A stretch of DNA of 9,411 bases from Candidatus Pacearchaeota archaeon (GTDB taxonomy: Archaea; Nanoarchaeota; Nanoarchaeia; Pacearchaeales; GW2011-AR1), in NCBI GenBank assembly GCA_002690445.1, contig NZER01000092.1, positions 1 through 9,411 on the forward strand, in the 5' to 3' direction. The notes below the pieces were generated by a model. That model did no database searches. It saw only the letters and a list, made by a program, of their open reading frames with translations, and had not been told where the DNA came from. This document shows positions 1 to 5,156 of the stretch, piece after piece (positions within the stretch are counted from its first letter, which is position 1; each line of letters opens with the position of its first letter). The position numbers and the translations under genes were made by a program.

Positions 1-102
1 CATCATCAACCCAAAAAGAAGGAGAAAAAATCCAACCACTCCTCCTGCAAGCGCAGCATCACTACCAACCATAGACGCTGTCTCTAAAATTAAACCTATC
101 AT
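1..102 (-). CDS. Small membrane protein, N-terminal 34 residues only (truncated by window edge)
   Basis: An open frame starts at ATG 102-100 and runs off the left edge without a stop, giving 34 codons. The start is well supported: the strongest Shine-Dalgarno in the window, AAGGAGGT at 113-106, lies 3 nt before the ATG, and a TATA-like stretch lies upstream. The peptide begins MIGLILETASMVGSDAALAG and continues into a Gly/Val/Phe/Leu stretch (about residues 18-34) that is a good transmembrane segment. I do not recognise the family. It is divergent from the permease gene at 159 and shares its 56-nt promoter region. It could be the start of a small membrane protein or of a longer multi-pass one. 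Confidence 0.65.
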   Translation of the reverse strand, partial: MIGLILETASMVGSDAALAGGVVGFFLLLFGLMM

Positions 103-105
103 TTT

Positions 106-113
106 ACCTCCTT
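106..113 (-). promoter_or_regulatory. Strong Shine-Dalgarno AAGGAGGT for the truncated gene at 102
   Basis: AAGGAGGT on the minus strand is followed by AAA and ATG. It fixes the start of the left-edge gene. It stands out because most other genes here have no such site and look leaderless. Confidence 0.7.
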
Positions 114-129
114 TTATACATCCATTAGA

Positions 130-148
130 TTTTTATTATTTATATATG
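130..148. promoter_or_regulatory. Shared AT-rich divergent promoter (TATA on both strands)
   Basis: The stretch TTTTTATTATTTATATATG can serve as a TATA box in both directions. On the minus strand ATATAAATA is centred near 143, which predicts a start of transcription near 117 and a short leader carrying the Shine-Dalgarno at 113-106. On the plus strand the T-rich part centred near 136 is 23 nt from the ATG at 159, which would make the permease mRNA leaderless. Confidence 0.45.
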
Positions 149-158
149 TTACTGAACC

Positions 159-1337
159 ATGATCCAACTCCTCCTCCCCATCACCCTCGGAATCCTCGCA
201 GGCACAATTACCGGACTCCTCCCCGGCATACACATAAACCTCATAGCCGCCATCCTCCTCTCCCTCCCCCTTATCACACTCTTTCCCCCAATCATCTTAA
301 TCATATTTGTCGTAGCTATGGCAACCACCCACACCTTTCTAGACTTCATCCCGTCAATCTACCTCGGCGCCCCAGACGAAGACACAGCACTATCAACAAT
401 GCCCGGCCACCGCTTTCTCCTCAAAGGACGCGGGCACCAAGCAGTCCTTCTCACCCTAGTCGGCTCAGCAATAGCCATCCCCATCCTCATCCTAATAACC
501 CCAATCTTCATTCTTGCAATTCCAAAAATCTATCCCACTATTCAAAAAATAATGGCATTCCTCCTAATCTCCATCTCCATCTTCCTGCTTTCAAAAGAAA
601 AACAATCAAAATTCTGGGCATTCCTAATCTTCATCTTAGCCGGCTTCCTCGGAATTGCCTCACTAAACTTAAACATAACCCAACCCCTCCTCACCGGCCT
701 CTTCGGCTTCTCCACGCTCATCTACTCAATTTCCCAAAATCACCAAATCCCAAAACAAAAAATAGGAAAACTTCTCCTCCCAAAAAAAGAACTTATCAAA
801 CCAATCATCGCCACCACTCTTGTCTCCCCCATCTTCTCCTTTCTCCCCGGGCTTGGCTCATCTCAGTCAGCTATAATCAGTTCAGAAATCACAACTCTTT
901 CCCGCAAACAATTTCTCATCTTACTCGGAAGCATCAACACCCTTGTCATGTCCACATCCTTCCTAACACTATATATAATAAACAAATCACGAACAGGCGC
1001 AGCAAACTTTATCCAACAAACTATCCAGCTCACACCCGCTCACCTCATTCCCATCTTTCTCACAATCATAATCTCAACCATAATCTGCATCCCCCTCACA
1101 ATCAAAATATCAAAAATCTTTGCCAAAAACATTCACAAAATCAACTACTCAAAAATATCTAAAACAATCCTCTTATTCCTAACCCTAATCATCACCCTCT
1201 CCACAAAATTCACCGGCCTGCTCATCTTAATATCTGCCACACTTCTCGGTCTCCTCTGCATCTACTCAAGAATCCGCCGTGGATTTCTCATGGGCGCCCT
1301 TCTCATCCCAACTATTTTATTTTATCTGCCTTTCTAA
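159..1337 (+). CDS. Archaeal DUF112/TctA-family permease
   Basis: A 392-aa hydrophobic protein with about ten membrane segments. It matches the archaeal TctA-like membrane family (COG1784/DUF112). Signature regions are GTITGLLPGIHINLIA at residues 15-30, a conserved block at 61-92 containing FIPSIYLGAPDEDTALS and then PGHRFLLKGRG, and a second half-site SFLPGLGSSQSAIIS at 227-241 that echoes the first LPG motif. The C-terminus MGALLIPTILFYL is typical of the archaeal branch. Bacterial TctA transports carboxylates with TctB and a periplasmic TctC; neither partner is visible here, and the substrate of the archaeal family is unknown to me. The ATG at 159 lacks a Shine-Dalgarno and starts exactly at the conserved N-terminus. 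Codons are strongly C-ending (CTC, ATC, CCC), following the strand skew of the window. Confidence 0.9.
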   Translation: MIQLLLPITLGILAGTITGLLPGIHINLIAAILLSLPLITLFPPIILIIFVVAMATTHTFLDFIPSIYLGAPDEDTALSTMPGHRFLLKGRGHQAVLLTLVGSAIAIPILILITPIFILAIPKIYPTIQKIMAFLLISISIFLLSKEKQSKFWAFLIFILAGFLGIASLNLNITQPLLTGLFGFSTLIYSISQNHQIPKQKIGKLLLPKKELIKPIIATTLVSPIFSFLPGLGSSQSAIISSEITTLSRKQFLILLGSINTLVMSTSFLTLYIINKSRTGAANFIQQTIQLTPAHLIPIFLTIIISTIICIPLTIKISKIFAKNIHKINYSKISKTILLFLTLIITLSTKFTGLLILISATLLGLLCIYSRIRRGFLMGALLIPTILFYLPF

Positions 1338-1360
1338 ATTTCAAGCATCAACACCCTCAA

Positions 1361-1714
1361 TCAAATCGAAGAAATAGGCTTCTGAACTACTGAAACACCT
1401 TCCTGACTCTCTATTCCTAAATCCTGTTTTGTCAAAAACCAAGCAAACTTCAAAAAATTCTGAGCAATAGCATTATCCATATTCAATTTATACATATCAG
1501 ACTTCCCAACCCTTCTTGTTTTGATAATTATTCCTTTTTCCAAAAATTCTGCAAAAAAACTTTTAAGGGAATTATAACTAATACTCGATTCCTTCGCCAT
1601 ATCAGTCATATTAAAATCAAAAAAATGATTTCCAATTAAAAAATCCAAAAATCTCAATTTAGGTGTATCTCCAAAATATTCTAAAAATGCTGATTTATTC
1701 TCTTCAGTTTTCAT
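1361..1714 (-). CDS. Archaeal winged-helix transcriptional regulator
   Basis: A 117-aa protein beginning MKTEENKSAFLEYFGDTPKL. The pattern of an N-terminal FGDTPKLRFLDFLI helix, a helix-turn-helix at about residues 35-60 (MTDMAKESSISYNSLKSFF), then GIIIKTRRVGKSDMYKLN as the beta wing (61-78), is a common archaeal ArsR-like winged-helix design for small repressors. The start is chosen at ATG 1714 because a TATA box (1744-1736) is centred 26 nt upstream, as expected for leaderless mRNA. An in-frame GTG at 1726, 5 nt after an AGGTG, is the alternative and would add four residues. The gene is divergent from the small gene at 1814 and its product may act on the shared promoter. It converges with the permease gene with a 23-nt gap. 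Its ligand or target is not shown by the sequence. Confidence 0.85.
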   Translation of the reverse strand: MKTEENKSAFLEYFGDTPKLRFLDFLIGNHFFDFNMTDMAKESSISYNSLKSFFAEFLEKGIIIKTRRVGKSDMYKLNMDNAIAQNFLKFAWFLTKQDLGIESQEGVSVVQKPISSI

Positions 1715-1735
1715 ACAGACACACACACAAGCACC

Positions 1736-1744
1736 TTTATAAAA
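1736..1744 (-). promoter_or_regulatory. TATA box of the winged-helix regulator gene
   Basis: TTTTATAAA on the minus strand is centred at 1740, 26 nt before ATG 1714, matching leaderless archaeal spacing. An (AC)5 dinucleotide run (1719-1729) lies between it and the start codon. Confidence 0.6.
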
Positions 1745-1755
1745 CTTTCTCTAAT

Positions 1756-1798
1756 AGATGTTTAAACTATCAAAAGCAGAAACATTTAAATAACATCT
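1756..1798. repeat. 7-bp inverted repeat in divergent promoter, possible operator
   Basis: AGATGTT (1756-1762) and AACATCT (1792-1798) form perfect 7-bp inverted arms 29 nt apart. The right arm abuts the TATA box of the gene at 1814, and the left arm lies just upstream of the TATA box of the regulator gene. A perfect 8-bp palindrome GTTTAAAC sits at 1760-1767. Binding by the adjacent winged-helix regulator is an inference; short AT-rich palindromes also arise by chance. Confidence 0.3.
1785..1793 (+). promoter_or_regulatory. TATA box of the 85-aa gene
   Basis: TTTAAATAA is centred at 1789, 25 nt before ATG 1814. No Shine-Dalgarno is present between them, so the transcript is probably leaderless. 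Confidence 0.6.
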
Positions 1799-1813
1799 TT
1801 TGCTAAGATCTTA

Positions 1814-2071
1814 ATGAAAAAAGAAAAAGCTCAACTTATGTTTAAACTTGCCTATTCTAAAAAAAACTGGGGAGCAAGGTACGACAGACTCGAACACTTT
1901 AAAAGATTTCCAAACCTAAAAAAGATAACAAAAGAACTAGAAAATTCAGGATGGTTAATTATAAAAAAGAAATCTAATTATATTGGCATATCTCTAAATC
2001 CTAAATTTAAAAAAGAAATTATTAATTTTATTGAAGAACAAATACCTGAAATCAGAAACTGGATAAACTAA
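1814..2071 (+). CDS. Small basic protein, possibly winged-helix
   Basis: An 85-aa Lys-rich protein beginning MKKEKAQLMFKLAYSKKNWG. I do not recognise the family. Residues 33-80 could fold as a winged helix: a helix (FPNLKKITKELENSG), a two-strand wing (WLIIKKKSNYIGISLNP) and a final helix (KFKKEIINFIEEQIPEI). This would suit DNA or RNA binding, but that is inference from pattern only. The ATG is supported by a TATA box 25 nt upstream. The gene is divergent from the winged-helix regulator with 99 nt between start codons, so the two may be co-regulated. Codon use is A/T-rich, unlike the C-rich permease on the same strand. Confidence 0.75.
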   Translation: MKKEKAQLMFKLAYSKKNWGARYDRLEHFKRFPNLKKITKELENSGWLIIKKKSNYIGISLNPKFKKEIINFIEEQIPEIRNWIN

Positions 2072-2119
2072 AACTCAACCCAACCCCCCCAACCCAAAAA
2101 AACACCCATTTCTAAAAAC

Positions 2120-2126
2120 TTATTAA
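2120..2126 (+). promoter_or_regulatory. Probable TATA box of the 62-aa membrane protein gene
   Basis: TTATTAA is centred 24 nt before ATG 2147 and is preceded by an A-rich element. This fits a leaderless start, although the box is weaker than the others in the window. Confidence 0.45.
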
Positions 2127-2146
2127 CCCCAAAAACCTAAAACAAC

Positions 2147-2335
2147 ATGGATCCCCTAAGACTAATAGCCGGAGTTGCATTTATCACATTCAGCATCTTT
2201 TTGCTCATCTTTGCAAAAAGCATCCTTGCCTTTGCCATAAACCTAACAATAGGCATCCTCCTCCTCGCATTTGAAAAAGCAGAAAACCAAATTGAAGAAA
2301 GAAAAGATTTAAAACCTCAAAAAACCAAAAAATAA
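2147..2335 (+). CDS. Small two-helix membrane protein
   Basis: A 62-aa protein starting MDPLRLIAGVAFITFS. It has two hydrophobic segments at about residues 4-21 and 24-43, joined by a very short turn, then a charged cytoplasmic-looking tail (EKAENQIEERKDLKPQKTKK is its last part). No family is recognised. Its stop codon is 1 nt before the ATG of the YbjQ-like gene, so the two are almost certainly co-transcribed and may be translationally coupled. A membrane partner or anchor for the YbjQ-like protein is possible but only inferred from the arrangement. Confidence 0.75.
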   Translation: MDPLRLIAGVAFITFSIFLLIFAKSILAFAINLTIGILLLAFEKAENQIEERKDLKPQKTKK

Positions 2336-2336
2336 A

Positions 2337-2660
2337 ATGACAGAAATCATAACAACCACAACATCTGAAATTCCAGGCAAGAAAGTTGCCAAAATCCTCG
2401 GAGTTGTAAAAGGAAACACAATAAGAGCACGGCACATGGGACGGGACATTGCAGCTGGTTTCAAAAACATTGTCGGCGGAGAAATAAAATCTTATACAGA
2501 AATGACAACAAAAGCACGAGAAGAAGCTCTAAACAGAATGATAAACCAAGCTGTCGACCTCGACGCAGATGCAGTTATCAACATAAGATTTGCAACCTCA
2601 ATGATAATGACCGGCGCAGCCGAAATGTTAGCTTATGGTACTGCCGTCAAATTAGGATAA
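2337..2660 (+). CDS. YbjQ/UPF0145 family protein
   Basis: A 107-aa protein with the full YbjQ (UPF0145, PF01906) pattern: an N-terminal strand with IPGKKVAKILGVVKGNTIRA, then RDIAAGFKNIVGGEIKSYTE (about residues 36-55), a helix with AREEALNRMINQA, and a final DADAVINIRFATS...AEMLAYGTAVKL sheet. The length is that of the whole family, so nothing is missing. Family members form ring-like oligomers and have been labelled heavy-metal-binding, but their function is not established. The ATG follows the stop of the 62-aa membrane gene by 1 nt with no Shine-Dalgarno, so translation probably depends on termination and reinitiation from that gene. Confidence 0.92.
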   Translation: MTEIITTTTSEIPGKKVAKILGVVKGNTIRARHMGRDIAAGFKNIVGGEIKSYTEMTTKAREEALNRMINQAVDLDADAVINIRFATSMIMTGAAEMLAYGTAVKLG

Positions 2661-2684
2661 TTAAAATTTCCCTTAACTCTAATT

Positions 2685-2689
2685 AAAAA
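2685..2689 (-). terminator. Possible oligo-T terminator of the 83-aa gene
   Basis: The minus strand reads ATATTTTTAATT about 22 nt after the TAA stop of the gene at 2711. A T5 run in AT-rich DNA fits archaeal factor-independent termination, but the run is short and the evidence weak. Confidence 0.25.
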
Positions 2690-2710
2690 TATTATCTCCC
2701 TTAATATCTA

Positions 2711-2962
2711 TTATTTCCTTACACCAGCTCGCAACATCCCCTTAACAATTGGTTTATGCCACTTCTTTGTCCAATAATATGCCACCACTCCAAAAACTAA
2801 TATAACAATTGTCATTATAGCCTTTGTCAAAATAGGTGCTTCTGTAAAAAACCAACTGCCAATAATTACAATTATCAAAGCAGGAATAAGAAAAAATTTA
2901 ATAATCAAATTAAGACCCGGACTATAATGCTTTTTATCCCATTTTTCTACTTTCTCTTCCAT
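2711..2962 (-). CDS. Small two-helix membrane protein
   Basis: An 83-aa protein starting MEEKVEKWDKKHYSPGLN. The N-terminus is charged; hydrophobic segments lie at about residues 18-40 and 45-64, and the tail YWTKKWHKPIVKGMLRAGVRK is basic, so both ends are probably cytoplasmic with an external loop EAPILT. The family is not recognised. The ATG at 2962 has a TATA box centred 25 nt upstream. A GGAGGAG sequence at 2981-2975 lies 12 nt before the ATG, but it would be upstream of the predicted transcription start and so may be irrelevant. The gene converges with the YbjQ-like gene (50-nt gap). Confidence 0.75.
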   Translation of the reverse strand: MEEKVEKWDKKHYSPGLNLIIKFFLIPALIIVIIGSWFFTEAPILTKAIMTIVILVFGVVAYYWTKKWHKPIVKGMLRAGVRK

Positions 2963-2982
2963 ATTCTAACTAAACTCCTCCT

Positions 2983-2991
2983 ATTTTATAT
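2983..2991 (-). promoter_or_regulatory. TATA box of the 83-aa membrane protein gene
   Basis: ATATAAAAT on the minus strand is centred at 2987, 25 nt before ATG 2962. It is preceded directly by a G7 run (2998-2992 on the minus strand). Confidence 0.6.
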
Positions 2992-3022
2992 CCCCCCCAT
3001 CTCAACCACCCTCCCTACCAAA

Positions 3023-4096
3023 TCACCCCTCAAACTTCTTAGAAGCATTAAACAACATCAAAGACTTAAACAACAAAAGCGCCAAACTCACAACTCCAAA
3101 AACAAGACTCACAATCATTAAAATCATAGAATACATCGGATTCAAAATAATAGCAAGAATCCCAAGAGGATTCAAAAAAATCATAACTAAAAAACCACCA
3201 AAAAGAAGAACAGAACCTATCATTAAAACCAAACCTAAAATCCCTGAAATCTTAGCAAACTTGACCTGTTCCCGAATTTTTAACAGAGAAATATAAAACA
3301 AAAATAACACAACAATAATAAAAACAAAAATAACAAGAGCAATTATCCCAGTTGCCGAAAATAAACTATCTATTCCTAAGTCCAAAGAAGATATATCCAA
3401 CCCCCCAAACCCATCTGTCCCCTCCATCCCACCCATCATATTCACATCAACAGCCCTCCCAGTCAAACCAGCCAAAACAGCTGAATTCATAGATGTAAAC
3501 GAAAGAACAATTGAAACTATCATCAAAATAAAACCAAGAATAATCAAACCAAACAAAACCCACGACGAAAACTTCAACAACTTACAACTTGTATGCTTCC
3601 CCAACTTCACAAATCCAAAAAAGAAAAACAAAACCACAAGAAAAAACACAACTGAAATAATAATCGAAACAATTGCATTATCTACTGGAATATCAACAGA
3701 CACCAAACTCAAAACCACACTCACCAAACTCAGAACCAGCAAAACCAAACCTAAAATTCCAGCCAGCTTCATCCACTTAAACCCTCGACGAGGAACTCCT
3801 GACTTCACAGCCTGTCTTTTTCCCTCAACAACCTCTTTACGAAGTGGCATTTCCTTTCTCACAGCCCCCTCATCTTTTTTAATAACATCCCTTTCTTTCC
3901 TAACAAATGCCTGCTTCTTAACACCTGCCTTCTTTTTATCAACAACTTCCGGCACCTCTTTCAACGTCACCAACCTCACTGCCTCCTGCACATCCTTCTT
4001 CGGATAACCAGATGCCAAAAGTTTCTTTTTCAAATCCAAAATATCATATTTACCTTTATACTTTTTCAAATAATTCAAAACAACTTTATTCACCAT
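3023..4096 (-). CDS. Six-helix membrane protein with N-terminal cytoplasmic helical domain
   Basis: A 357-aa protein. Residues 1-43 form a small helical domain (NYLKKYKGKYDILDLKKKL then SGYPKKDVQEAVRLV), a layout I have seen in DPANN membrane proteins. Residues 45-107 are a Lys/Arg/Glu-rich linker. Six hydrophobic segments follow at about 109-133, 141-163, 175-201, 248-272, 282-306 and 319-346. A loop at 202-247 carries LTGRAV and a Gly/Met/Asp-rich stretch, probably outside the cell. Helices 1 and 5 begin alike (KLAGILGLVL and KISGILGLVL), and the helix 2-3 hairpin resembles helices 4-5, which suggests internal duplication. A specific function cannot be assigned. A TATA box centred 28 nt upstream supports ATG 4096. 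Confidence 0.8.
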   Translation of the reverse strand: MVNKVVLNYLKKYKGKYDILDLKKKLLASGYPKKDVQEAVRLVTLKEVPEVVDKKKAGVKKQAFVRKERDVIKKDEGAVRKEMPLRKEVVEGKRQAVKSGVPRRGFKWMKLAGILGLVLLVLSLVSVVLSLVSVDIPVDNAIVSIIISVVFFLVVLFFFFGFVKLGKHTSCKLLKFSSWVLFGLIILGFILMIVSIVLSFTSMNSAVLAGLTGRAVDVNMMGGMEGTDGFGGLDISSLDLGIDSLFSATGIIALVIFVFIIVVLFLFYISLLKIREQVKFAKISGILGLVLMIGSVLLFGGFLVMIFLNPLGILAIILNPMYSMILMIVSLVFGVVSLALLLFKSLMLFNASKKFEG

Positions 4097-4119
4097 CTTT
4101 ATAATTAATGCACATCTGC

Positions 4120-4129
4120 ATTTATAAAT
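4120..4129 (-). promoter_or_regulatory. TATA box of the six-helix membrane protein gene
   Basis: ATTTATAAAT is centred about 28 nt before ATG 4096 and touches the last base of the stop codon of the coiled-coil gene (4131-4129), so the membrane gene has its own promoter although it follows closely. Confidence 0.6.
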
Positions 4130-4311
4130 TATCCTAATTGATCTTCTTTTTTCTCTTTCTCATGTTCAAGTCTCCTTAGATCTTTTTCTAAATAAGTCAC
4201 AAGCTCTTCTGCACCCATCTCTTTAGCATCTGCCAGCTTTTTCTCATGAATCTCTACCTGCTTCCTCAAAGACTCAATTCCTTTTTCCAGTCTTTTCTTT
4301 CTTTTTGCCAT
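4129..4311 (-). CDS. Small coiled-coil protein overlapping the nucleotidyltransferase gene
   Basis: A 60-aa highly charged protein beginning MAKRKKRLEKGIESLRKQVE. Almost the whole length is predicted helical with heptad-like spacing (LEKGIESLRKQVEIHEKKL, then EELVTYLEKDLRRLEHEKE), so it should be a coiled-coil dimer or helical hairpin. The ATG at 4311 is preferred because GAGAGGT lies 8 nt upstream (4326-4320). A TTG at 4332 in the same frame is less likely. The start is 38 nt inside the end of the nucleotidyltransferase gene in another frame, which implies one transcript and coupled translation. The sequence resembles small coiled-coil proteins common in archaea, of unknown function. It may be a partner of the nucleotidyltransferase; this is inferred from the overlap only. 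Confidence 0.75.
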   Translation of the reverse strand: MAKRKKRLEKGIESLRKQVEIHEKKLADAKEMGAEELVTYLEKDLRRLEHEKEKKEDQLG

Positions 4312-5107
4312 ATCTTTGTACCTCTCTTTCAATCTCCTTAGAGTAATCAGTTAAAATTCCCACCAACTTTAAAATTTCTTTTTTATCTATTTTTTCCCTT
4401 ACATTCTTATCCTCTCTCACTCTTTTATAAATAAAATCAAACCTCTCATAACTTTCCCTATCTAATCCATAACCTAACAAAACACTTTTCACAGCTTTGT
4501 TACTAAAAGATTTATTCTCCAATAAACTCTCAATCATATAACAAATCCGAATCCTCATTATCAATGAATAAATATGCGAAGGAGAAATATCTTTATCATC
4601 TATCTCAACAAAAGTCTTTATTATTCCTAAAATTCTCTTTACATCCTGAAAATGCCACCTAAATTTCCTAACATCAAATTCCGAATCTTTTAATTCATCT
4701 ACTAAAGCAGAATTTAAAAAAGCCTTAGACTCTTTTAATATAGGCAGCATAAGAGCAGGAAAATTTTTTATACTCTTCCTAACTTCTTCTAATGTCAAAA
4801 CTCTAACATCCACATCACTAAATGCATCTTCAACCCTCAATATTCCTTTAATTTTTTTATCCTTCTCCTTAGTAATAATCAAAATATCTATATCCGAGCC
4901 TGCACCTTCCTCCCCCCTAGCATAACTTCCATAAAGGTAAACTCCTAAGATATTCGGCATAAATGCAATTAATCTGCTAAGTATATCTTTCCTTATCTCT
5001 TCAATACCTTCAGGAATCATAACAACAACCTCCCTGCCCCTATATTCCCGAGGAACATAAACAGCAGCACCATTCCCAATTTCTACAACCGTCTTAGTAA
5101 TTTTCAT
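4274..5107 (-). CDS. Nucleotidyltransferase with N-terminal DUF2080/AbrB-like segment
   Basis: A 277-aa protein from ATG 5107. Residues 1-34 (MKITKTVVEIGNGAAVYVP, then YRGREVVVMIPEG) match the small archaeal DUF2080/AbrB-like beta unit. Residues 40-105 hold a polymerase-beta-type minimal nucleotidyltransferase: GSYARGEEGAGSDIDILI, with Gly60-Ser61, ten residues, then Asp72-x-Asp74, exactly the GS-x10-DxD signature. Asp98 or Asp100 in FSDVDVRV could be the third metal ligand, so the enzyme looks active. Residues 140-263 are alpha-helical, like the substrate-side helical domains of this superfamily. The reaction is probably transfer of an NMP from NTP; the target is unknown. An upstream ATG at 5128 is possible, but a TATA box centred 27 nt before 5107 favours the shorter form. 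The end overlaps the coiled-coil gene by 38 nt. Confidence 0.85.
   Translation of the reverse strand: MKITKTVVEIGNGAAVYVPREYRGREVVVMIPEGIEEIRKDILSRLIAFMPNILGVYLYGSYARGEEGAGSDIDILIITKEKDKKIKGILRVEDAFSDVDVRVLTLEEVRKSIKNFPALMLPILKESKAFLNSALVDELKDSEFDVRKFRWHFQDVKRILGIIKTFVEIDDKDISPSHIYSLIMRIRICYMIESLLENKSFSNKAVKSVLLGYGLDRESYERFDFIYKRVREDKNVREKIDKKEILKLVGILTDYSKEIEREVQRYGKKKEKTGKRN
4320..4326 (-). promoter_or_regulatory. Shine-Dalgarno GAGAGGT inside the nucleotidyltransferase gene
   Basis: GAGAGGT on the minus strand, 8 nt before ATG 4311, lies within the coding sequence of the upstream gene. It decides the start of the coiled-coil gene and is one of only two clear sites of this kind in the window. 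Confidence 0.5.
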
Positions 5108-5129
5108 AGTATAGACATGTATATACATT

Positions 5130-5139
5130 ATTTAAATAT
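5130..5139 (-). promoter_or_regulatory. TATA box of the nucleotidyltransferase gene
   Basis: ATATTTAAAT on the minus strand is centred 27-28 nt before ATG 5107 and lies in the 49-nt gap after the protease stop codon. The nucleotidyltransferase is therefore probably not dependent on protease transcription. Confidence 0.6.
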
Positions 5140-5156
5140 TTAGGTTTTCAATAAAA

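Noticed and set aside
146..1162. Long plus-strand frame overlapping the permease, rich in Pro, His and Asn
   Set aside because: It is a shifted reading of the C-rich permease gene; the composition is low-complexity and the permease frame has clear family motifs.
1719..1729. (AC)5 run between TATA box and start codon of the regulator as a phase-variable switch
   Set aside because: Eleven bases is short for slippage, and if the mRNA is leaderless the run only affects TATA spacing; no evidence of variation.
2205..2435. Minus-strand Cys/Phe-rich frame across the 62-aa and YbjQ-like genes
   Set aside because: It opposes two well-supported genes and has no promoter or recognisable pattern.
2669..2704. 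TCCCTTAA repeated at 2669-2676 and 2697-2704 as an attachment or target-site duplication
   Set aside because: Only 8 bases, no mobile element between the copies, and the region is a simple AT-rich convergent gap.
2927..3121. Plus-strand frame over the start of the 83-aa gene and the end of the six-helix gene
   Set aside because: Low-complexity Lys/His/Asn-rich tail, antisense to two genes.
4632..4649. R-x4-H (Arg147 to His152) in the nucleotidyltransferase, suggestive of a HEPN RNase
   Set aside because: In HEPN toxins the motif lies late in the helical domain; here it is at the very start of the helical region, so it is probably chance.
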